Origin: Actinomadura madurae | Lineage (GTDB): Bacteria > Actinomycetota > Actinomycetes > Streptosporangiales > Streptosporangiaceae | Assembly: GCF_900115095.1 (NCBI RefSeq) | Contig: NZ_FOVH01000006.1 | Location: 124,001-188,000 of the forward strand | DNA: 64,000 nucleotides | Direction: 5' to 3' | Shown here: piece after piece, positions 17,721-26,665 of the stretch | Numbering within the stretch: the stretch's first letter is position 1 | How the letters are laid out: each line of letters opens with the position of its first letter | Notes under the pieces: model-generated | The model's database searches: none | What the model was told of the DNA's origin: nothing | What the model saw: only the letters and a program-made list of their open reading frames with translations | Made by a program: the position numbers and the translations under genes

Positions 17721-18659
17721 TCAGGTGAGGAGGGGACGGGCGAGGTCGGGACGCGGATGGATGCGGACGTCGTCGCGCCGCACGTCGGCCGCGCCGGGCA
17801 TCCGGCTCGCGGGCAGCCGCACGGCCGCAGCGCCCCAGGCGAGCGCCTCGGCGAGGGCGCGGGGGCCGCGCGCCCCGCCCGCGAGGAACCCGGCGAGCAG
17901 CGCGTCGCCCGCGCCGACCGTGCTGCGCGGGTGGGCGACGGGCGCCTCGCCGGTGAGGACGCCGTCGTCGTCGACGAGCACCGCCCCCTCCGCGCCGAGG
18001 CTGACCAGGACGGCGCGGGCCCCGCGCGCCCGCAGCTCCGCGGCCGCCTCCACGGCGTCGGCGACGGTGTCGACCGGGCCGCCGGCCGCCTCGGCGAGCT
18101 CCTCCCGGTTCGGCTTGATCAGGTCGGGGCCGGCGGTCACGGCCGCGCGCAGCGCGGGCCCGCTGGTGTCGACCGCGACGCGGATGCCGTCCGGCGCGAA
18201 CCGGCGGCACATGTCGGCGTAGGTCGCGTCGGGGACGCCGGGCGGGAGGCTGCCGCAGCCGACGACCCAGCTCGCGGCGCCGGCCTCGGCCGCCACGACG
18301 GCGCCGACCTCGTCCAGCTCCGCGGGCGACAGCGGGCCGCCGGGCTCGTTCAGCTTGGTGACGACGCCGCCGGGCTCGACGACCGTGACGTTCGACCGGG
18401 TGCGCCCCGCGACGCGGACGGCGCGGACGCGCATGCCCTCGGTCTCCAGCAGCCGGCGGAGCTGGTCGCCGTCGGCGCCGCCGACCGCGACGACCGCGGC
18501 GGAGGCGACGTCGTTGGCCAGCAGCGCCCGCGACACGTTGACGCCCTTGCCGCCCGGGTCCAGCCGCGCGGACCGGGCCCGGATCACCGCGCCGCGGGTC
18601 AGCACGTCCACCTCGATCGTCCGGTCGAGGCTGGGGTTGAGCGTCACCGTCACGATCAT
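17721..18659 (-). CDS. PfkB-family sugar-phosphate kinase (1-phosphofructokinase/tagatose-6-P kinase-like)
   Basis: 312 aa. 1-phosphofructokinase-type motifs: VTLNPSLDRTIEV at the N-terminus, DPGGKGVNVSRAL (PfkB signature 1) and STVGAGDALLAGFLAG (signature 2, with the catalytic Asp). It phosphorylates a ketose phosphate to a bisphosphate for aldolase. First gene of the PTS operon; the EIIC gene follows after 47 nt. Product of the dehydrogenase plus this kinase would feed glycolysis. Whether the substrate is fructose-1-P, tagatose-6-P or another isomer is open. The start ATG overlaps the stop of an 8-codon upstream frame. Confidence 0.9.
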   Translation of the reverse strand: MIVTVTLNPSLDRTIEVDVLTRGAVIRARSARLDPGGKGVNVSRALLANDVASAAVVAVGGADGDQLRRLLETEGMRVRAVRVAGRTRSNVTVVEPGGVVTKLNEPGGPLSPAELDEVGAVVAAEAGAASWVVGCGSLPPGVPDATYADMCRRFAPDGIRVAVDTSGPALRAAVTAGPDLIKPNREELAEAAGGPVDTVADAVEAAAELRARGARAVLVSLGAEGAVLVDDDGVLTGEAPVAHPRSTVGAGDALLAGFLAGGARGPRALAEALAWGAAAVRLPASRMPGAADVRRDDVRIHPRPDLARPLLT

Positions 18660-18682
18660 GTGCGCGCCGTTCCCCGGTCCAT
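18656..18682 (-). other. Possible 8-codon leader ORF coupled to the kinase gene
   Basis: ATG at 18682 preceded by GGGAGGG at a good distance; it reads MDRGTART and stops in an ATGA overlap with the kinase start. The kinase ATG itself lacks a well-placed ribosome site, so its translation may depend on the leader. It could be chance. Confidence 0.45.
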
Positions 18683-18693
18683 GTGGTTTCCCT

Positions 18694-18732
18694 CCCGTTT
18701 GAGTTTGTTTCCCTTGTATTTATGCCCGTTTG
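18694..18732. promoter_or_regulatory. CAAACGGG direct repeats, candidate DeoR operator
   Basis: CCCGTTTG occurs at 18694-18701 and at 18725-18732, 31 bp apart (about three helical turns), with GTTTGTTT between them. The stretch is unusually AT-rich for this genome and lies 35-73 bp upstream of the kinase start. Repeated short boxes are typical of DeoR-family operators; assignment to the DeoR protein at the far end of the operon is inferred. Confidence 0.5.
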
Positions 18733-18884
18733 TCGCCGAGGTCAAGACCTGGACGGGAGTTTCCGCAGGAAATCCCATTCCTGCGCGCGAAGACGGAAGA
18801 ACCCGGCGGGTCATGGTCGTTCCGCCCGATCGTGGGGAGGATGATCGGTGAGGGCGGTGCGCTGCGCGAGGCGGGAGGGGCATC

Positions 18885-20963
18885 GTGAACCGGAGCGGAG
18901 CGGTCGCGTCCGGGGCGGAGGACGGGGACGCGGGACGGGCCGCGTCGGCCGCGCGGGAGATAGCCGCCGCGCTGGCCGTCCTGGTGGTGTACCTGGTGTT
19001 CACGCACGCCTTCAGCGGGGACCGGGCCGCCAGCGACGCGCACGGGCGCGCGCTGCTGGAGTTCGAGCGCTGGGCGCGGCTGGACGCCGAGCGCCCGCTC
19101 AACGACCTGCTCGTCCGGCACGAGTGGCTGGGCGCCGTCGCCGCCTGGGAGTACGCGACGACGTACGTCATCGGGACCTTCGGGCTCCTCGCCTACCTGT
19201 GGTGGACGCGGAACCCGGCGTACGCGTGGGCCCGCAACACGCTGATCCTCGTCACCCTGATCGCGATCTGCTGCTTCGCCGTCTGGCCCACGACCCCGCC
19301 GCGGCTGCTGCCCGGCGAGGGCTACACCGACGTCATCGCCATCCACCACCCGCCCGCCACCTGGGGCACCACCGTGGTGTCCGCCGGCGCTAACCCGTAC
19401 GCGGCGATGCCGAGCCTGCACATCGGCTGGGTCGCCTGGATCGGGGTCGCCGCGGTCCGGGCCCGGTGCGGCGCGCTCCTCGCCTGGCTCTGCGCCCTGC
19501 ACCTGGTGGTCACGGGCCTGGTGATCGTCGCGACCGCCGCCCACTACGTCGTCGACATCCCCGGCGGGCTGCTGCTCGTCCCGGCCGCCGCCGGGGTCGA
19601 GCGGCTGCGCGCCGGCCTCGCGCCGGGACGCCGGCCGCCGGACGCCGCGCCCGGCGCCGGGCCCGCACGGGAGCAGCGCGTCGCCGCCGCCGACGCCTTC
19701 TTCCTGCACGTCGAGAGCGCGGAGGTCCCGCAGGTCGTGGGCGGCGTCGCCGAGTTCGCCGGGCCCGGCCCCTCGGCCGAGCGGGTCCGCGCCCTCATGG
19801 CCGAGCGGCTGCCCGACCTGCCGCGCCTCACCCAGCGGATCAGTCCCGGCGGCGTCCTGCGCCGGCCGCGCTGGGCGGACGCCGGCCTCGTCGACCTGCG
19901 CGCGCACGTCCTGGAGGCGGACCTGCCGTCGCCGGGCGGGCGCCCCGCCCTGGACGGCCTCGTCGCCCGCCTCGTCACCGAGCCGCTCGACCGCGACCGG
20001 CCGCTCTGGCGGTTCTGGGTCGTGCGCGGCGGGGCGTCCGGCCCGGACGCGGTCGTCATCCTCCTCCACCACGCCATCGCGGACGGGATCGGCGTCGTCG
20101 ACATCCTGCGCGGCATCCTCGAACCGCGGCTCCCGGAGGTGGGCCCGGTGCGCGGGCCCGGGAGCCTCGCCCGCGCCGCCGCCGTCCTGCCCGGCCTCGT
20201 CCAGCTCGGGCTCGACGGCCGGGCGCCGACCGTGTCGGTCACCGGGACGCTCGCCCCGGACCGCGCCTTCGGCACCGCCACGCTGCCGCTCGGCGGGGTC
20301 CGGGACGCGGCCCGCGCGGCCGGCGCCCGCGTCACCGACGTGCTCCTCGCGCTGACCGGCGAGGTCGTCGCGGAGGTGCTGGCGGAGCGCGGCGAGCGGG
20401 TGGACGGCCGGCCGCTGCGCGCCGCCGTCCCGATGACGCTGCGCGCCCCCGCGCCGCCCGGCCGGGGCCGCACCGCCGTGCCCGGCAACCTGACCGCCGC
20501 GCTGCGGCTGGACGTCCCGGTGGCGCCGATGCCCGTCCGCGACCGGCTGGCCGCCGTGCACGAGGCGGCCGAACGGCGCCGCCGGTCGGGCCGGGCCGTC
20601 GCCAGCACCGCCGCGATGCGGCTGATGGGCGCGCTGCCGCCGCCCCTGCACGCCCGCGCCGCCCGCGGCACCTACCGGGGCCGGTTCTTCGGCGGCATCG
20701 TGTCCAACATGCCGGGACCGCCGCTGCCGATGTCGCTCGCCGGAGCGCCGCTCGGCGACGTCCACCCGATCCTGCCGCTCGCGGACGGCGTGCCGTTCGC
20801 CGTGGGCGCGTTGAGCTGGAACGGGGCGCTGCACGTCTCGGTGACCGTCGAACCGCGGGTGCTGCCCGAGGCGGCCCGGTTCCCGGACGCGCTGCTGCGC
20901 GCGTTCGAGCGGCTCGCCGCCGAGGTCGGCGCGGGCAGCGGCGCGCAGAGCGGAACGGCCTGA
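18885..20963 (+). CDS. PAP2-like phosphatase/transferase fused to WS/DGAT-type acyltransferase
   Basis: 692 aa. Residues ~25-240 hold about six membrane helices with AUR1/PAP2 catalytic segments: MPSLHIGW near residue 175 and AAHYVVDIPGG further on (conserved His and Asp). After a Pro/Ala/Gly linker (~245-265) comes a wax ester synthase/diacylglycerol acyltransferase-like domain: PLDRDRPLWRFWVV, catalytic HHAIADG at ~395-401, a central NLTAALRLD segment and SNMPGPPLPMSLAG. In known enzymes PAP2 removes phosphate from lipids such as phosphatidic acid, and WS/DGAT acylates diacylglycerol or alcohols. A fusion would join two successive steps of triacylglycerol synthesis. The next gene starts in a TGATG overlap. 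Confidence 0.88.
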   Translation: MNRSGAVASGAEDGDAGRAASAAREIAAALAVLVVYLVFTHAFSGDRAASDAHGRALLEFERWARLDAERPLNDLLVRHEWLGAVAAWEYATTYVIGTFGLLAYLWWTRNPAYAWARNTLILVTLIAICCFAVWPTTPPRLLPGEGYTDVIAIHHPPATWGTTVVSAGANPYAAMPSLHIGWVAWIGVAAVRARCGALLAWLCALHLVVTGLVIVATAAHYVVDIPGGLLLVPAAAGVERLRAGLAPGRRPPDAAPGAGPAREQRVAAADAFFLHVESAEVPQVVGGVAEFAGPGPSAERVRALMAERLPDLPRLTQRISPGGVLRRPRWADAGLVDLRAHVLEADLPSPGGRPALDGLVARLVTEPLDRDRPLWRFWVVRGGASGPDAVVILLHHAIADGIGVVDILRGILEPRLPEVGPVRGPGSLARAAAVLPGLVQLGLDGRAPTVSVTGTLAPDRAFGTATLPLGGVRDAARAAGARVTDVLLALTGEVVAEVLAERGERVDGRPLRAAVPMTLRAPAPPGRGRTAVPGNLTAALRLDVPVAPMPVRDRLAAVHEAAERRRRSGRAVASTAAMRLMGALPPPLHARAARGTYRGRFFGGIVSNMPGPPLPMSLAGAPLGDVHPILPLADGVPFAVGALSWNGALHVSVTVEPRVLPEAARFPDALLRAFERLAAEVGAGSGAQSGTA

Positions 20964-21838
20964 TGGCGTGGTCGGTCGGCTTCAGCCTGGTCGCGGCGTT
21001 CCTGTTCGCCGCGGCGGCGGCGCTGCAGTACCGGGCGGCGCGGCGCGCCGTGCGCGGCGGATCGGACGCCTCCGCCGCGCACGGTCTGCTCCGCCGGCTG
21101 GTCCGCGACCCGGTGTGGCTGACCGGGTGGGCGGTGAACCTCGCCGGGTTCTGCGCGCAGGCGATCGCGCTGCACTTCGGCTCGACCGCCATCGTCCAGC
21201 CGCTGCTGGTCACCCAGCTCGTCTTCACCATCGCGCTCGGCACGGTCGGGACCGGCCGCCGTCCCGCGCGGCTCGACCTGCTCGGCGGCATCGCGGTGTC
21301 CGCGGGCCTCGCCGTCCTGTTCACGGTGCCGGGGGCGATCCCGCCGGAGGGCGAGCCGTCCCGCCCCCGGATCCTCCTCGCCGGGCTGATCGCCGCGCCG
21401 CTCATCGCCGTGCTGTCCCGGGCCGCGTGGCTGCGCGCGGGGCCGGTCCGGGCCGCGCTGCTCGGCGTCTGCGCGGGCCTGTGCTTCGCGGCGACCGCCG
21501 TGCTGATCAAGCTCACCACCGCCGACCTCGTCCACCGCGGCGTCGCCGCCACCGCCGTGGACTGGCCCGGGTACGCGCTCGCGGGCAGCACGCTCCTCGG
21601 CCTGGTCATCGAGCAGCGGGCGTTCGCGGCCGGGTCGCTGCCCGCGGCGATGACCGCGATGACGATGACGAACCCGATCGCGTCCTACCTCGTCGCCGTC
21701 CTGGCCTTCGAGACCCTCCCGCCCGGGACGGCCGCGGCGTTCGCCGCCGTCTCGGTCAGCGTCGTGTTCCTCACCGGCGGGGTGGCGCTGCTGTCACGGT
21801 CGGCGCACGCCGCCCGGGGCCGGGAGGCCGCCGCCTGA
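20963..21838 (+). CDS. DMT/EamA-like membrane transporter (NIPA-like)
   Basis: 291 aa with nine to ten hydrophobic segments. Internal duplication is suggested by the paired patterns LHFGSTAIVQPLLVTQLVFTI and MTMTNPIASYLVAVLAFETLP, each typical of the drug/metabolite transporter superfamily. The ATG lies in the stop of the PAP2-WS/DGAT gene, so the two are translationally coupled. A role in export or flipping of a lipid or polar product of the fusion enzyme is possible but unproven. Confidence 0.82.
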   Translation: MAWSVGFSLVAAFLFAAAAALQYRAARRAVRGGSDASAAHGLLRRLVRDPVWLTGWAVNLAGFCAQAIALHFGSTAIVQPLLVTQLVFTIALGTVGTGRRPARLDLLGGIAVSAGLAVLFTVPGAIPPEGEPSRPRILLAGLIAAPLIAVLSRAAWLRAGPVRAALLGVCAGLCFAATAVLIKLTTADLVHRGVAATAVDWPGYALAGSTLLGLVIEQRAFAAGSLPAAMTAMTMTNPIASYLVAVLAFETLPPGTAAAFAAVSVSVVFLTGGVALLSRSAHAARGREAAA

Positions 21839-21913
21839 CGCGTCGCGCGCAGGTGGGAACCACGGGCCCGCCGCCGCGTCCAATTCCCGAACTCCCAGGA
21901 GGAAGGACCCCGA

Positions 21914-22810
21914 TTGGTCAGCAGACGCGCGTTCCTGCTCGGCGGGCTGGGCGGCCTCGGCGCCGTCGCCGCCGCGGGCGGCGCCGGGTACGGCCTCGTC
22001 GAGAGCGAGGTCCTCCCCGGCAAGGTCCGGCTGGACCGCGCCCTCGGCAGGTGCGGCGACCTGCCCGCCCCGCCCGCCGCGTCCGCGGACGTCCGGACGA
22101 TGACGTGGCGCTCCGCGCACCGCCGCGCCACCGTCACCGCGACCGTCGTCACGCCCGCCGCGGGCCGCTCCCTGCGCGGGCTGCCGGTCGCCGTCGCGCT
22201 GCACGGCGGCGCCGAGACGGGGGCGTCGCTCGTCCGGAAGCTGGCACTGGACCACTACCTGCCGGACGCCGCCGCCCACGGCGTCCCGCCGTTCGCCCTC
22301 GCCGCCGTGGACGGCGGACCCGACTCCTACTGGCACCCCCGCGCGTCCGGCGACGACCCCGTCGCCATGATCGTGGACGAGCTCCTGCCGCGCCTGGAGG
22401 ACGCCGGCGCGCGGACCGGCCGCGTCGGCCTCATCGGCTGGTCCATGGGCGGCTTCGGCGCCCTCGTCCTGGCCCGCCGGCTCGGCGCGGCGCGGACGGC
22501 GGCCGTGGTCGCCTCGTCCCCGGCCCTGTTCGCGTCCTACGCGGACGCGCGCGCCGCCAACGCCCGCGCGTTCGACGGCCCCGGCGACTTCGCCCGCCAC
22601 GACGTCTTCGGCGCGGCGGGCCTCCAGGAGGGCGTCCCGCTCCGCGTCGACTGCGGGACGAGCGATCCGTTCGCCGAGCGGGTCCGCGAGTTCCGCGGCC
22701 GCGTCCATCCGGCGGGCGCGATGACCGGAGGGTGCCACGACGCCGCGTACTGGCGGTCCCGGCTCCGGCCGCAGCTCGCCTTCCTCGGACGGCATCTGGC
22801 CACCCGCTGA
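21914..22810 (+). CDS. Exported alpha/beta-hydrolase (esterase D/antigen-85-like)
   Basis: 298 aa, TTG start with GGAGGAAGG upstream. The N-terminus SRRAFLLGGLGGLGAVAAAGG looks like a twin-arginine signal. Nucleophile motif GWSMGGFGAL; oxyanion region VAVALHGG; catalytic His probably in GGCHDAAYW near the C-terminus and Asp in CGTSDPF. It resembles the esterase family that includes antigen-85-like acyl/mycolyl transferases. The neighbouring WS/DGAT fusion suggests a lipid or acyl ester substrate. Confidence 0.85.
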   Translation: MVSRRAFLLGGLGGLGAVAAAGGAGYGLVESEVLPGKVRLDRALGRCGDLPAPPAASADVRTMTWRSAHRRATVTATVVTPAAGRSLRGLPVAVALHGGAETGASLVRKLALDHYLPDAAAHGVPPFALAAVDGGPDSYWHPRASGDDPVAMIVDELLPRLEDAGARTGRVGLIGWSMGGFGALVLARRLGAARTAAVVASSPALFASYADARAANARAFDGPGDFARHDVFGAAGLQEGVPLRVDCGTSDPFAERVREFRGRVHPAGAMTGGCHDAAYWRSRLRPQLAFLGRHLATR

Positions 22811-22847
22811 GCCCTCGGAGACGCCGGCCGGACCCCGGTCCGCGTGG

Positions 22848-24026
22848 CTAGGCCGTCCGCTCGGCGCGGCCCGTCCGCACCAGCCAGCTCAGCATCAGCA
22901 TGACGTCCAGCCGTCCCTCGGGCTCGGTGAACCGGCCGCCGGTCAGCTCGGTGATGCGGCGCAGCCGGTACCGGACGGTCTGCTCGTGGATGTGCAGCCG
23001 CTCCGCCGCGATCACCGCGTTGTCGCCGCACCGCAGGTAGGTCAGCAGCGTCTCGGCGAGCGGCAGCCGGCGCGCGGGGGCCAGCTCCAGCAGCGGTCCG
23101 AGGACGGCGCCCGCGGTGGCGCCGATCAGCTCCTCCGCGGTGAGCGCGGCCAGCGAGGCGATGTGGTCGACGCACCGGACCGGGCCGTCGTCCGGCAGCA
23201 GGCCCCGCTCGATCAGCGTGAGGGCGTGCCGGGCCCACCGCAGCGAGACGGCGCCCTGACCGACCGGGACGGTCGGCCCGATCGCCGCCGTGCCGAGCCT
23301 GCGCAGCGCCGGCCACAGCCGGTCCTGCCCGGGGCCCTCGGGGTCGGGCACGACGAGGAAGGGGACCGGCGCCTCCCAGTCGGCCAGCACGGCGGGCGGC
23401 AGGATGCGCGCGCCGGCGGGCGCCCCGGGCGGCAGCGCCACCAGGGCGATGCTCCTCGGCAGGTCCCAGCGGGCCGCGACCGCCAGCTCGGCGATCGCCT
23501 CGTGCGCGGGGGCGGGCTCGGCGACCAGCAGGTCCCGCAGCCGTTCGCGGCGGCGCTCCCGCTCGGTCGCCAGCTGCCCCTGCTCCCGGGCGTACCCCTG
23601 CGCGGCGGCGTCGGCGACCCGGGCCAGCAGCATGAACAGCGAGTCGGTCAGCCGGCCGAGCGTCTCGCGCGACCAGCCGAGCCGGTAGGCGTCCTTGATG
23701 AACCGGCGGCAGGCGACCTGGCTGCTCACCCGCATCGCGTTCTGCAGGGCGGCCAGGCTGCGGCCCTGCCGGGCCTCCTCCTCGCCGAGCCGCATGTACA
23801 GCTCGGTGATGTTGCGCGCGTCGGCGTTCGGATGGTCGACGGAGTCGACGAAGAACGCGACGGTGTCGCTGACCGCCCGCTCCACCTTCCTGGCGTACTC
23901 GCCGCCGTCGGCGCCCGCGTACTCGGGCACCTGGTCGCGGATCTCCCGCTCCATCTCGTCGACGGCGGCCTGGAGATGCTGCCGCAGGACGTCCGGCAGC
24001 TCGGCGGGCATGGGCCCTTCTGTCAT
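22848..24026 (-). CDS. PucR/CdaR-family transcriptional regulator
   Basis: 392 aa. Long N-terminal all-helical domain (RsbRD-N-like: LPDVLRQHLQAAVDEMEREI; RLGEEEARQGRSLAALQNAMR), a central GGDEF-like degenerate region, and a C-terminal PucR HTH: AERLHIHEQTVRYRLRRITELTG. The start could instead be the ATG at 24011, which has a slightly better ribosome site. The target is not clear, because neither neighbour (esterase, acyltransferase) is a known partner. Confidence 0.88.
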   Translation of the reverse strand: MTEGPMPAELPDVLRQHLQAAVDEMEREIRDQVPEYAGADGGEYARKVERAVSDTVAFFVDSVDHPNADARNITELYMRLGEEEARQGRSLAALQNAMRVSSQVACRRFIKDAYRLGWSRETLGRLTDSLFMLLARVADAAAQGYAREQGQLATERERRRERLRDLLVAEPAPAHEAIAELAVAARWDLPRSIALVALPPGAPAGARILPPAVLADWEAPVPFLVVPDPEGPGQDRLWPALRRLGTAAIGPTVPVGQGAVSLRWARHALTLIERGLLPDDGPVRCVDHIASLAALTAEELIGATAGAVLGPLLELAPARRLPLAETLLTYLRCGDNAVIAAERLHIHEQTVRYRLRRITELTGGRFTEPEGRLDVMLMLSWLVRTGRAERTA

Positions 24027-24047
24027 CCGGTGTCCGTTCGACGAGGT

Positions 24048-25361
24048 TCAGGAGCTTTGTCGTAAATCGGCCTCACTGTAAGCAAGAAAGCGGACGCTGT
24101 CATCACGGCGGCGGGACGTCACGCGGCGGCCCAGGTTCTGGGCAGGGCGCTCGACGAAGCGGTGCACGAGGCCCGCGGACGTCAGGACGGTGGCGAGCAG
24201 CACCACGCCCCAGGCCGCCCGGACGGTGACGGGCAGGCCCCAGGTGTCCCTGCCGGCCGCGTGCCAGATGCCCTGGACGACCAGCGGGTGCAGCAGATAG
24301 ACCGAGTAGCTGATCAGCCCGAGCCACACGAGGAAACGGGGCATCGGGCGGTTCCGGAGCGCCAGGCCGGCCAGGAAGGTCAGCCACGCGGCGGCCACGG
24401 CGATGGACCAGTCCCGCCCGAGCGGGTTCGGATTGGCGTACAGGGCCCAGCTCGTCGGGGTGCGCATGCCCGCGGCCACCGACAGGAGGGGGACGACCGC
24501 GACCATCGCGGCGGCCCGCCGGCCCCGGAGCCTGCCGTTCTGGATGCCGCGGATCGCCGTCCCGGCGAACATGGTGGCGATGACGCACAGGCTCTCGATG
24601 GCGCCGATGCGGCTGTCGAGGACCAGCAGGCCGAGGGCCAGCGCGGCCACTACCGCGACCCCGGCGCGGCGCACCGTGCGCCGCCGGCTGACCATGGCGG
24701 CCAGGCCGCCGGCGAGGCACAGCGCGGCGGCGAGGATCGTCCCGCCGGGCCACCGGGAGGCCAGCAGCCCGGACGGCAGGGCCACGCCGAGGATCGCCGC
24801 GCCGACGCCGAAGCCGAGCGCCACCCGGGCGCTGGAGCGGTGGACGCCGGCGACGAACATCGCCGTCACGAGGAGGTAGAAGACCATCTCGTACGACAGC
24901 GTCCAGTAGACGTTGACGATGTTCGGGACGCCCAGCAGGTCCTGGAGCATGGTCAGGTGCGCCAGGGTGGACGCCCAGGGGCGCTCGCCGAGCGCGGCGG
25001 GGAGCCCGTAGGACAGGCCGGCCGACCCGAGCGCCAGGGCGAGCGCCGCCGAGACGAACCACGCCGGGTACAGCCGGAACACCCGCCCGGCCCAGAAGTG
25101 CCGGACGCTGCCGCGCCGCTCCAGCGAGAACGGCACCACGTAGCCGCTGACGAGGAAGAAGACGAACACGCCGTACCGGCCGAAGTCGAACCACGGGCTC
25201 GCGCCGCGGCGGACCTCGGGCAGCAGGACGTCCAGGGAATGCTCGAACACCACGACCATGGCGGCGAGGCCGCGCAGGGCGTCCAGCCAGCTCATCCGGG
25301 GCGCCCTCGCCGTGGGAGCGCCGGTCTCTGTATCCGGTGGGGTGAGGGTGTTCGTCGGCAT
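24048..25361 (-). CDS. Membrane acyltransferase family 3 (OafA/YrhL-like)
   Basis: 437 aa, about ten membrane segments. The conserved opening MSWLDALRGLAAMVVVFEHS has the key His, followed by FFLVSGYVVPFSLERRG and FWAGRVFRLYPAWF. It transfers acyl groups, usually acetate, to a cell-surface or exported carbohydrate. There is no SGNH domain at the C-terminus. The ATG at 25361 (MPTNTLTPPD) is chosen because the open frame upstream lacks family sequence. The gene stands alone. Confidence 0.88.
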   Translation of the reverse strand: MPTNTLTPPDTETGAPTARAPRMSWLDALRGLAAMVVVFEHSLDVLLPEVRRGASPWFDFGRYGVFVFFLVSGYVVPFSLERRGSVRHFWAGRVFRLYPAWFVSAALALALGSAGLSYGLPAALGERPWASTLAHLTMLQDLLGVPNIVNVYWTLSYEMVFYLLVTAMFVAGVHRSSARVALGFGVGAAILGVALPSGLLASRWPGGTILAAALCLAGGLAAMVSRRRTVRRAGVAVVAALALGLLVLDSRIGAIESLCVIATMFAGTAIRGIQNGRLRGRRAAAMVAVVPLLSVAAGMRTPTSWALYANPNPLGRDWSIAVAAAWLTFLAGLALRNRPMPRFLVWLGLISYSVYLLHPLVVQGIWHAAGRDTWGLPVTVRAAWGVVLLATVLTSAGLVHRFVERPAQNLGRRVTSRRRDDSVRFLAYSEADLRQSS

Positions 25362-25572
25362 CCGGGACACCCTAGGGGCCGAACCGTTATCGTTTCTAAC
25401 GACTGAATGAGATTTCTCTCCGCGTGGTGCACCGGCGTCTGACGGAGCGTGACGGAGCCGGGCGGCCGGATGACCGGCGGCGGAAGGGCTGCCGCGGGCC
25501 CGGCACGGTGGGCGGCGGCGGAGCACCGGACGGCGTGAATGTGGTCAATGCCACATCCGGGACCGCCGGCCG

Positions 25573-26355
25573 TCAGCGTATCCCCACGACGCCGTACATG
25601 ACCGGTTCGAACGGCGGCTCCGCCGGGCCGATCGGCGTCACGCCGGGCGGCAGCGGGCGGAAGGGCCCGAGGAGGCGGGCGATGTCGGCGCCCCCGCGCG
25701 GATGGACCGGGACGCCGCTCGCCTCGCGGTAGAGCCGGGCGGCCACGCCGACGGCGGCCGGGGCGAAGTCGCCGGTGGCGTGGGAGACGACCAGGGCGCT
25801 GCCCGGCACGGCCGCCGCGGCGAGCGCGGCGACGAGGTCGCCCGCGCCGGGCAGGAAGTGCAGGACCGAGGAGAAGACCAGCGCCACCGGCTCGGCCGGG
25901 TCGATCAGCCGGCGCACCTCGGCGCTGCCGAGGATCGCGTCGGGGTCGCGGAGGTCGGCCCGCAGCGCCGCGACGTTGCCGCCGTCGATGAGCAGGGCGC
26001 GGGCGTGCGCGATGACGAGCGGGTCGTGGTCGACGTAGACGACGCGGGGCCCGCCGACGTGGCGGGCCGCGATCTGATGCGGGTTGTCGGCCCGCGGCAG
26101 CCCGCAGCCGAGGTCGAGGAACTGCCGAACGCCGCGCTCGGCGAGCAGCCGGACGGACCGGGCGAGGAAGGCGCGGGCGGCGTGGGCCGTCGCGGCGGCG
26201 TGCGGGAGGAGCCGCAGGATCCGCTGGGCGAGCTGGCGGTCGGGCGCGTAGTTGTCCTTGCCGCCGAGGAGGTGGTCCTGGACCCGTGCCGGACCCGGCC
26301 TGTGCAGGGCGAGCCGCGTCTCCGGCGCCCTCGTGCCGGCCGTGGTCATGGTCAT
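25573..26355 (-). CDS. SAM-dependent methyltransferase of the DUF574 (Methyltransf_19) type
   Basis: 260 aa from the ATG at 26355; an in-frame ATG at 26397 gives 14 extra residues. Family-typical: ARVQDHLLGGKDNYAPDR near the N-terminus, SAM motif QFLDLGCGLPRADNPHQIA, then VVYVDHDPLVIAHARALL and VALVFSSVLHFLP. DUF574 proteins are common in actinomycetes and their substrates are unknown. The gene is monocistronic. Confidence 0.9.
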   Translation of the reverse strand: MTMTTAGTRAPETRLALHRPGPARVQDHLLGGKDNYAPDRQLAQRILRLLPHAAATAHAARAFLARSVRLLAERGVRQFLDLGCGLPRADNPHQIAARHVGGPRVVYVDHDPLVIAHARALLIDGGNVAALRADLRDPDAILGSAEVRRLIDPAEPVALVFSSVLHFLPGAGDLVAALAAAAVPGSALVVSHATGDFAPAAVGVAARLYREASGVPVHPRGGADIARLLGPFRPLPPGVTPIGPAEPPFEPVMYGVVGIR

Positions 26356-26665
26356 CGTCCTGTCGCCTTTGCCGAAGGGGGCGGTGCAATGGCTCACCTT
26401 CGACGGTAGGCGGCCCGGTCCGGCGTGCGGCGTGCGGCGGCCGGTGGTCCGGGCCGGAACCCGCGTACCGCCTGGCCGAATCGGGCCAATGCGTTTGCCG
26501 CCGACCGCCCGCCCGGCGACCGGCGGCGACCGGCAGCAGGGACGCGGCGCGGAGCCGGGTGGTCGCGGTGCGCCTATCTCCCCATGTGAGGCGCGAGCGC
26601 GGTTGGCCGCTTCCGGTCATGACAGCGGCTCGACCGGAGGGCCGGATCTCCTGTGGACGACCGGA
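26356..26665. other. Intergenic region, no feature recognised
   Basis: About 310 bp between two minus-strand genes. The frames crossing it are shadows of the neighbours. No hairpin, repeat or promoter stands out. It must contain the promoter of the methyltransferase. Confidence 0.4.

Noticed and set aside
22811..22847. Terminator between esterase and PucR genes
   Set aside because: Only short GC pairs (about 5-6 bp) are present; too weak to call.
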